Origin: Bacteroidota bacterium
GTDB lineage: Bacteria > Bacteroidota > Bacteroidia > Chitinophagales > Chitinophagaceae
Assembly: GCA_018267615.1 (NCBI GenBank)
Contig: JAFDYD010000044.1
Span: 123,878 to 183,074 of the forward strand
Length of the DNA stretch: 59,197 nt
Direction: 5' to 3'
In this document: positions 44,899 to 51,561 of the stretch, piece after piece
Position numbering within the stretch: the stretch's first letter is position 1
Layout: every line of letters starts with the position of its first letter
Translations under genes and position numbers: made by a program
The notes under the pieces: generated by a model
Seen by the model: only the letters and a program-made list of their open reading frames with translations
Database searches by the model: none
What the model was told of the DNA's origin: nothing

Positions 44899-45513
44899 CT
44901 ATCTGTTCAGCAACTCCATTTTCTTTTTTAAATTCTCAAAAGTTTCCATAGGCCCTTTGGTGGAAAAAAGATTGAGCACCCATGTTGGCACGGAACCGCC
45001 TGGATCGAGTTGAAGTATATAAATGAGATGAATTTTTTTGTCAGAAATAGTTGTGACATTCCATTGTCCTTTTGAAAGTGGAACACGCACGAGATTTTTT
45101 TTTGCTGGTCGATAATCTTTCATACCTGTCGAATTCAGGTTGAATGAGCGCGCAGCAGAATCAAATGTCAATTTAAAATTCGCATAAAAATCACGATTGG
45201 TGGCGGGCCATGGCACTTCAACTTCGGAATAATAAATAAACTCCTGCTTGCTGACTTTTTTTATAAGTTCACAAAGCTTGGTTGCATAAGCCCATTGCGG
45301 ATATTTTTCAACATCAATCAAAATGTCTGCAACCTGGTAAATATTTCCCGGAAGATCCAGTTCAACTTTTATATCATCCATTCTTGAAACATCCGAGTGC
45401 CTGTTATATATTTTAATTCCATTTCTTTCCTTTCGAAGCTCCCACGCGTTCTGTGAAAACAACAAATAAGGAATCGATATAAAAATAAAATAAATAAATA
45501 TCGTCTTCATCAT
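44899..45513 (-). CDS. START-domain lipid-binding protein
   Basis: A 204-residue secreted protein. The signal peptide (FIYFIFISIPYLLFSQ) is followed by a START fold: AWELRKERNGIKIYNRH, then the VDVEKYPQWAY-type segment and EVPWPATNRDFYANFK. START domains bind sterols or phospholipids; the natural ligand here is unknown. A perfect 49-bp-arm repeat lies upstream. Confidence 0.87.
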   Translation of the reverse strand: MMKTIFIYFIFISIPYLLFSQNAWELRKERNGIKIYNRHSDVSRMDDIKVELDLPGNIYQVADILIDVEKYPQWAYATKLCELIKKVSKQEFIYYSEVEVPWPATNRDFYANFKLTFDSAARSFNLNSTGMKDYRPAKKNLVRVPLSKGQWNVTTISDKKIHLIYILQLDPGGSVPTWVLNLFSTKGPMETFENLKKKMELLNR

Positions 45514-45726
45514 AAGGGCAACCGATTTTGTTTTTCAAGAATGGCCAGATTTGACTCCATTTATCTATGTATTTAAAATGCTGCCTGGTAAACCCGGGCA
45601 GTTCACCTATAAAGTAAGAAATCAATATTGAATATGCAAATTATGTCTACGATTAGTCGATTCTATTCGTAGAATTTGTAATATTCTGGCAGTGTCCTGC
45701 ATTGGAAAGAACCTGATATTTCCAGA

Positions 45727-45840
45727 AACTTCCTATGTGCACCTATGTTTCTATGTGCCTATGTGGTGAAAAAAAACATACATTCTCGATATTTTTTTCA
45801 CCACATAGGCACATAGAAACATAGGTGCACATAGGAAGTT
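45727..45840. repeat. Family C perfect inverted repeat, 49-base arms
   Basis: Arms 45727-45775 and 45792-45840 match at all 49 positions around a 16-base loop. The units are CTATGTG and CCTATGTG; the left arm starts AACTTCCTATGTGCACC. It is the longest exact palindrome in the window. It lies in the 397-base gap 45514-45910 between two leftward genes; the rest of that gap shows nothing recognised. Confidence 0.97.
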
Positions 45841-45910
45841 CAAACTGAGATGCTACTAATACCCTTACAATTGTAAGACAGAATTAGGGGGAAAAAAGTT
45901 ATAAATTTTT

Positions 45911-48295
45911 TTATTCCGTCCGTAAAGATTTTAGCGGATTACTAACCGCTGCCTTGACGGTTTGAAAACTCACAACGAGAATTGTAATCAGCACCGCGCC
46001 CGAGCCCGCAGCTACAAATATCCACCAGGAAATATTTGTTCTGAATTCATAATTCTGCAGCCATTGGTGCATAAAATAATAAGAGATAGGGATTGAAATA
46101 AAAAGCGAAATCAATACCAGCATCGCAAAATCTTTCGAGAGCAAATTCCAAACACTGAATACAGATGCACCCAACACTTTTCTTACACCAATTTCTTTGG
46201 TGCGTTGCTCCGCAATAAATGACGCGAGTCCGAATAAACCAAGACATGAAATAGCCACTGCAAGTATTGCAAAAAATCCGGCAAGGGTTCCAATCCGCTC
46301 TTCGTTACCAAATTTTTTCGCATATTCCTCGTCCACAAAATTGTATTGGAAAAGTTCAGATGGATTGAATTTCTTGAACACAGATTCTATTTTATTCAAT
46401 GCATCTTTTGCTGAACTCTTTGGATTTATTTTAAGAATTGTAATATTCATCGGATCATTACTCGCAACAAAAATGGTTGGCTTTGCTGATTCAAATGGAT
46501 TTTCCATGATCATGTTTTTAGCTATACCAATCACTTTTAAAGGAGTTCCCCACCATCTTATCGTTTCACCGATTGGTTTTTTAAATCCAATAAAATTTGC
46601 CGCGGCCTCATTCAAAATAACTGCGGAAGAATCGGTAGCAAACTCCTTTGAAAAATCTCGCCCTTCTTTAAATTCCCACCCAATCGTCTTTCCATAGTCA
46701 TATGAAACCAAAATATTTTTAAAATCGATCGACAAATTCGGATCCTTGCCTGCCCAATCCAATCCACTGGTGCTTGAATAAATTGCCGTAGTCGGACTTT
46801 GAGATTCGGCCATTGAAACAATTGCTCCCGAATTCACCAACTCTTCCTTCACCGCATTAAAATGTTTATGAATATCATCTGTACCATGAGATACTGCAAC
46901 AAGTCCCTCGCGCGAATATCCGATTGGACGATTTTTTGCAAATTGAATTTGGCGATACACAATGATCGTTCCGATAATCAGCGTTACCGAAACAGTAAAT
47001 TGCAATATCACCGATAATTTTCTCGGAAGCGATGCAAATCTCCCTGCTTTAAAAGTCCCTTTCAAAACTTTTACAGGTTTGAATGATGACAAATAAAATG
47101 CAGGATAACTTCCCGCAATCACTCCGGTTATTATTGAAAATCCAACTGCAATCAACCAGAAAAAAGGATTGCTCCACAGAATAGACATTTGCTTATCGGC
47201 TACCTGGTTAAAGAACGGAAGAGAAAATTGAACGATTATTAATGAAAACGCAAGTGCAAAAAGAACTGTCAATAATGATTCGCTGAAAAATTGAAGTATT
47301 AATTGTTTTCGTGACGAACCAACTGTTTTGCGGATGCCTACTTCCTTTGCTCGCTTTTCACTACGCGCTGTACTAAGATTCATAAAATTGATACAAGCAA
47401 GCAACAATACAAAAATACCGATGATGCCGAACATCCAAACATATTGTATGCCACCACCGATATTGACACCGTCTTTATATTGCGAATACAAATGCCATCG
47501 ACTCATCGGTGCCAGGAATAATTGAGGTTTCTTCTTTGCAAGTTGTTCGTTGACTCTTTTCAACTTGGCATCTTTAATCCGTAAAGAAGCTTTATCAAAA
47601 TCGGCGTTGTCATTTATCTGCACAAACAGTGTGAATGAATTTGGCCGCCAGGGATCCGAGATATTTCTCACCCAGTCCATTTTGCTATAAATAATATCCC
47701 AGGTAGATATGAAATGCAGGCTGCCGAAACTCGTATTGCGTGGAAGATCTTCATAAACACCCGTAACTTTTACATCGATGGAATTATCGATCTTCATCAT
47801 TTTATTCATGGGATCAACATCACCAAAATATGCTTTCGCCGTAGAAGCAGAAAGTAAAATGGATGAAGGATCTTTCAATCCATCCCAAGCTCCTTTGATC
47901 ATATTTAGCGTGAGCATTTCCGGCGCCTCCTTTTCAAAAAAAACACCTTCTTCCATTAATTTCTTATCATCAACGGAAAGCAGGTGATCATTCCATTGCG
48001 CTGCCATCACGATATGTTTGAAATCACCACCGTAATTTTTTCGCAGCTCGTCGGCCAGTGGAAAAGGAACAGAGCTCCAGGTTTGCACGCCACCATTATT
48101 CGTCACGTTTTGTAATACTTTGGCAATTCGATTATAATTTTTATGATAGGTATCAAAAGTCAGTTCATCGTGTATCCATAAACCGATCAGTATTACAACC
48201 GACATACCGATGGAAAGTCCCGCGATATTGATAATTGAATTTGATCTCGTTTTACGGAGGTTTCTCCATGCGGTTTTGAAATAATTGAAAAACAT
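45911..48295 (-). CDS. Orphan ABC transporter permease (double MacB/FtsX)
   Basis: A 794-residue membrane protein with two MacB-PCD plus FtsX units in one chain. It has an N-terminal helix (SNSIINIAGLSIGMSVVILIGLW) and first FtsX signature KRAKEVGIRKTVGSSRKQL. A second helix and periplasmic domain follow, then a second signature RTKEIGVRKVLGASVFSV. No ATPase gene is adjacent, so it must pair with one elsewhere or act without. ATG 48295 gives the usual MFFNYFKTAWRNLRK start; 48319 is possible. Confidence 0.9.
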   Translation of the reverse strand: MFFNYFKTAWRNLRKTRSNSIINIAGLSIGMSVVILIGLWIHDELTFDTYHKNYNRIAKVLQNVTNNGGVQTWSSVPFPLADELRKNYGGDFKHIVMAAQWNDHLLSVDDKKLMEEGVFFEKEAPEMLTLNMIKGAWDGLKDPSSILLSASTAKAYFGDVDPMNKMMKIDNSIDVKVTGVYEDLPRNTSFGSLHFISTWDIIYSKMDWVRNISDPWRPNSFTLFVQINDNADFDKASLRIKDAKLKRVNEQLAKKKPQLFLAPMSRWHLYSQYKDGVNIGGGIQYVWMFGIIGIFVLLLACINFMNLSTARSEKRAKEVGIRKTVGSSRKQLILQFFSESLLTVLFALAFSLIIVQFSLPFFNQVADKQMSILWSNPFFWLIAVGFSIITGVIAGSYPAFYLSSFKPVKVLKGTFKAGRFASLPRKLSVILQFTVSVTLIIGTIIVYRQIQFAKNRPIGYSREGLVAVSHGTDDIHKHFNAVKEELVNSGAIVSMAESQSPTTAIYSSTSGLDWAGKDPNLSIDFKNILVSYDYGKTIGWEFKEGRDFSKEFATDSSAVILNEAAANFIGFKKPIGETIRWWGTPLKVIGIAKNMIMENPFESAKPTIFVASNDPMNITILKINPKSSAKDALNKIESVFKKFNPSELFQYNFVDEEYAKKFGNEERIGTLAGFFAILAVAISCLGLFGLASFIAEQRTKEIGVRKVLGASVFSVWNLLSKDFAMLVLISLFISIPISYYFMHQWLQNYEFRTNISWWIFVAAGSGAVLITILVVSFQTVKAAVSNPLKSLRTE

Positions 48296-48446
48296 AATGA
48301 TCGTATTTTTTGAAGACATGATTCAACGTCAATCCATATGCCAATTCGAAAATGCTTGTGGGACAAGAATAATATTAGAGACCGGTTGAAAAAACTGTAC
48401 GGAAATGAACACCGAGCGAACGTTTATGGCTTGCGAGAAGTGAAGT

Positions 48447-48785
48447 CTATTTTTTGAATCGATAATAAACCTGTTTTTCGTTCCCGAGGAAAACCAGTGT
48501 GTCTGCGCTTTGTTTGATGACAATATATTCGCCATCGAAACCGTCATATTTAATTTTGATATGATCATTGGAGAGATCATATTTATAAGACGCATTCTGA
48601 TCAGGATAAAAAATTTTATTTTTTTGAATGACAAACGTTGCATTTTGCTGGCCCTCTGCAGCCCATGTTCCCAGGATCTGATCTTTGGAGATGGTTTTAT
48701 TATTTCCTTTTTCTGATGAAGTCTGCGCGAATGATTCTGTAATCATCAGAATTGAAAAACCAAACAATATGATGATGCGTTTCAT
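48447..48785 (-). CDS. Small secreted lipocalin-like protein
   Basis: A 112-residue secreted protein (signal MKRIIILFGFSILMITESFAQ). The mature part reads ILGTWAAEGQQNATFVIQKNKIFYPDQNASYKYDLSNDHIKIKYDG, typical of a lipocalin-like 6- to 8-stranded barrel. Function unknown. It lies 151 bases upstream of the permease gene on the same strand. Confidence 0.72.
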   Translation of the reverse strand: MKRIIILFGFSILMITESFAQTSSEKGNNKTISKDQILGTWAAEGQQNATFVIQKNKIFYPDQNASYKYDLSNDHIKIKYDGFDGEYIVIKQSADTLVFLGNEKQVYYRFKK

Positions 48786-48871
48786 AATATTATTTTCATG
48801 CAAGTTAAGATTTTGCGGGGAGGTTTGGGTCATGGTTAATTGAATCGTAGTGGATCAGGTCGAAAATCCGC

Positions 48872-48964
48872 AAATATTTCGCGCAGAGCACGCAGAGAAA
48901 AGGAGTACGCAGAGGAAAAATCTCTGCGTGCTCCTTTTCTCTGCGTGCTCTGCGCGAAATATTT
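48872..48964. repeat. Family B inverted repeat, second copy
   Basis: Arms of 43 bases (48872-48914 and 48922-48964) match at 42 positions around a 7-base loop; the left arm has TTTCGCGCAGAGCACGCAGA. It shares its arm sequence with 34801-34889 across 14 kb. It lies in the divergent gap 48786-49105 (320 bases), of which the remainder has no gene. Confidence 0.95.
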
Positions 48965-49105
48965 TATAAGAAGCTATATTGACAACCATTATTTCTTTAC
49001 TCGGTTCGAACTCCTAAAATATATTTTTAACTGCTGACATAGGGCTGTCACTACCCCGCATTTTCTTTGTACTGTAAGCCGATTATACACAAAAAAAATT
49101 TAACC

Positions 49106-49627
49106 ATGTCAACAGCAACTATGCAAAGGAATAAAGAGAATTTTTTAGACACAACCGTTAGTTCCTCCGATTTACTTGAACATTGGCAGGGACACAGACG
49201 CTTAACCAGAAGGGTAATCGAATTATTTCCGGAAGACAAATTGTTTAATTACTCAATCGGCGGCATGCGTCCTTTTGCCGAGATGGCACTCGAATTTATA
49301 GGTATGGCAGAACCTGGTTTGGATGGGGTAATTAGTGGCGAATGGCCATCCATCGATCAAATCCAACATCGCAAAGAGAAAAAACCATCGTTTACAAAAG
49401 CCACGCTGCTTGATCGTTGGGATGAAGTGACACAAAAGATCGAAATCGAATGGCCAAAAATTTCTGCAGAGCGTTTCCGCGAGAGAGATGTTGCATTCGG
49501 AATGTGGGAAGGAACGATCTATGGATTTATTCTTTATTGGATCGATAATGAAATTCATCACCGTGGACAAGGATATGTTTATTTGAGATCATTGGGAATT
49601 GAGCCACCACCATTTTGGGAGAGATAG
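49106..49627 (+). CDS. DinB-fold protein (cytoplasmic)
   Basis: A 173-residue four-helix DinB-like protein without signal peptide. It has LLEHWQGHRRLTRRVIELFPEDKL and the metal-binding YWIDNEIHHRGQGYVYLRSLGIEPPPFW. Such proteins often bind divalent metal through three histidines and may act as thiol-dependent transferases or hydrolases. ATG 49106 chosen for a clean start. Another DinB-fold gene (58416) is secreted. Confidence 0.87.
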   Translation: MSTATMQRNKENFLDTTVSSSDLLEHWQGHRRLTRRVIELFPEDKLFNYSIGGMRPFAEMALEFIGMAEPGLDGVISGEWPSIDQIQHRKEKKPSFTKATLLDRWDEVTQKIEIEWPKISAERFRERDVAFGMWEGTIYGFILYWIDNEIHHRGQGYVYLRSLGIEPPPFWER

Positions 49628-49734
49628 CAAGTGAAAGTTTGGATGATTTGATTGCCCGTTTCCGAAATAATTTTGCGATGCGTGATCTTATTTCGGGCCG
49701 GGCAATTCCAGCTATGTATTGTAGTAACTCAGAG

Positions 49735-49960
49735 ATCTGGCGCAAGTGTTCCCGCAGGCACATGCGAATTTAGCATTAAATCATTTCGCTGCCTGCGCGA
49801 CTACTTGTGCCTGCATAAGAAATGACGTTGGCACGATCGCCAACAATTTTTATTGAACCCAAAAAGCAGATACATTCACGCAGGCACAAATAGTCTCGCA
49901 AGACATAACTTAAAAATTATTTTAACTCCCAAACGTCTTGCGGGAACACTTGCGCCAGAT
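49735..49960. repeat. Branched multi-arm inverted repeat (cruciform-like)
   Basis: Outer arms ATCTGGCGCAAGTGTTCCC... (49735-49756) and the complement (49939-49960) match over 22 bases. Inside are an 18/20 stem (49795-49814 with 49880-49899), a local hairpin GTTGGC/GCCAAC (49827-49844) and two flanking side hairpins (CAGGCA/TGCCTG, GCAAGAC/GTCTTGC). The result is a folded, branched structure unlike the simple hairpins elsewhere. It could be a MITE or a structured RNA. The surrounding gap is 49628-50024. Confidence 0.8.
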
Positions 49961-49996
49961 GTGCGTTATTAATTATTAAACTGAAATAACACCCAC

Positions 49997-50024
49997 GACT
50001 AGCCAGTCACTACTCGCCACTCGC
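49997..50024. repeat. Heptad repeat CACTAGC/TACTCGC family
   Basis: Four 7-base units (GACTAGC, CAGTCAC, TACTCGC, CACTCGC) run up to the base before the flavoprotein stop codon. The same family forms a longer run at 59064-59126. Confidence 0.75.
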
Positions 50025-51368
50025 CTACATAAAAATATTTTCATCCAAAAACTTATTTCGAAATTTTCCTTTCGGATCATAATGGTTGATTAATTTTTTG
50101 AAGTCTTCCATCTTCTCATATTTTGCGTGCAATTTTTTTGGAGGGATAGAAAATAATTTTCCCCAATGTGGTTTTGGATTAAATGGTTCCAGTTCTTTTT
50201 CAACAATCAATAATAGCTTGCTAACTTCTTCCCAATTTTGCTTCCACGTAAAATGGATTGTCATACAGGGTTCTTTGTAACATGGGCTCATCCACAAATC
50301 ATCTGCTGCAATCGTTCTTATTTCAGAAATAAAAAGTTGTGGACCGACCTGTTCGGCCAATCTTCCAATGGCGAGCATCGCTTCCATGCCATGACGATAT
50401 GGAATAAAATATTCTGCCTGCAATTCCTTTCCGCTACTCGGCGTAAATCCCATTCGAAAATGCGGAAGCCGGTCGTACCATGGGCCTGGCACTCCCATTT
50501 GTTCGGTGCAATTCTCTGCCGACAATGTTATAATCGGATGTACATTTTTTGTTGCGCGCTTCGCACCAAAAAAATCTTCTTTGAATGCAAACTCTTTGCC
50601 TGGTTCTACCTTACTCTTTATCCACACCTCACTGCAATTTTGATTTTGCCAATCAGTAAACAGGCTCACACTATAACCTGCAGATAATATTTCATCAAAA
50701 TGATTTTTTAATTGATCGAAAGAAAGATTTTCATATACATCCTGTCGAACCTGGTAAGTAGGTTGAATATCGAGCGTAAGTTGTGTAATCACCCCAAGAG
50801 CACCGAGTCCAACCACTGCTGCGTGAAAATTTTCACCGTCTTTTTCCTTCGAAAGTTGAACAATCTGTCCATCGGCTGTCACCATTTCTATTGCATGAAC
50901 TGCCGTTGATAAATTACCATTATGAACGCCAGATCCATGAGTTGCTGTGGTACACGCACCCGCAACTGATATATGTGGCAATGAAGCGAGATTGTGCAAA
51001 GCAAATCCCTTTTCATGTAACCAGGGACCAAGTTGTCCATATTTAATTCCCGCTCCAACGGTAACCTGTAGCCGCTTTTCATCCAATGCGATAACCTGGT
51101 CGAGATTTTTTGGCGCGACCATTTGGTCAACACTATCGGCAATCCTATTGAAACAATGCCGCGTGCCAAGTGTTTTTAATTTCGAATATTTTTTTACAAG
51201 CTGCTGAATTTCTTCAACAGTTTTCGGATAAAATATTTTGTCAGTGCTGTATTCAATATTACCTGCCCAATTTTTCAATCTTTCATGTGGTTGCCAACTG
51301 ATCATCGGAGAAATCACCGAGCCTGCCATCAATGTAGAAGATAATTTAAGAAAGGTTCTTTTTTTCAT
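50025..51368 (-). CDS. Alditol/xylitol oxidase-like FAD-linked oxidoreductase
   Basis: A 447-residue VAO-type flavoprotein with an exported N-terminus (KKRTFLKLSSTLMAGSVISPMIS). The FAD domain shows NWAGNIEYSTDKIFYPKT, then KTLGTRHCFNRIAD with H71 in the position where Streptomyces alditol oxidase links FAD covalently. ISVAGACTTATHGSGVHNG and a C-terminal ALO-type domain (MHF...NPKPHWGKL) follow. Reaction probably oxidises a polyol to an aldose with H2O2 release. An apparent N-terminal extension is repeat DNA; ATG 51374 is an alternative. Confidence 0.87.
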   Translation of the reverse strand: MKKRTFLKLSSTLMAGSVISPMISWQPHERLKNWAGNIEYSTDKIFYPKTVEEIQQLVKKYSKLKTLGTRHCFNRIADSVDQMVAPKNLDQVIALDEKRLQVTVGAGIKYGQLGPWLHEKGFALHNLASLPHISVAGACTTATHGSGVHNGNLSTAVHAIEMVTADGQIVQLSKEKDGENFHAAVVGLGALGVITQLTLDIQPTYQVRQDVYENLSFDQLKNHFDEILSAGYSVSLFTDWQNQNCSEVWIKSKVEPGKEFAFKEDFFGAKRATKNVHPIITLSAENCTEQMGVPGPWYDRLPHFRMGFTPSSGKELQAEYFIPYRHGMEAMLAIGRLAEQVGPQLFISEIRTIAADDLWMSPCYKEPCMTIHFTWKQNWEEVSKLLLIVEKELEPFNPKPHWGKLFSIPPKKLHAKYEKMEDFKKLINHYDPKGKFRNKFLDENIFM

Positions 51369-51382
51369 ATGCATAAAACTTT

Positions 51383-51561
51383 GTAAGGCGTAAGGGACAA
51401 GGTACAAGACACAAGGTACAAGGTACAAGGTACAAGGAAAAATACAAGGCACAAGAAGCAGCGACTCCTTGTGCCTTGTACCTTATACCTTGTACCTTGT
51501 GTCTTGTACCTTGTACCTTGTATCTTGTATCTTGTATCTTACACCTTACACCTTACACCCT
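51383..51561. repeat. Heptad repeat family E, inverted (ACAAGGT / ACCTTGT)
   Basis: A run of ACAAGGT-type heptads (51395-51458, e.g. GGTACAAGGTACAAGG) is followed by a long run of complementary CCTTGTA-type heptads (51467-51561), about 8 and 13 units. The arms are imperfect but the period of 7 is clear. It fills the whole gap between the T9SS gene end and the flavoprotein start. Confidence 0.9.

Noticed and set aside
49735..49960. tRNA or tmRNA gene
   Set aside because: Stems do not match the acceptor, anticodon and T-loop layout, and no CCA or GTTCRA-type T loop is seen.
51383..51561. Possible CRISPR-like array
   Set aside because: Units are 7 bases with no spacers, and no cas genes are near. 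It is a heptad tandem repeat.
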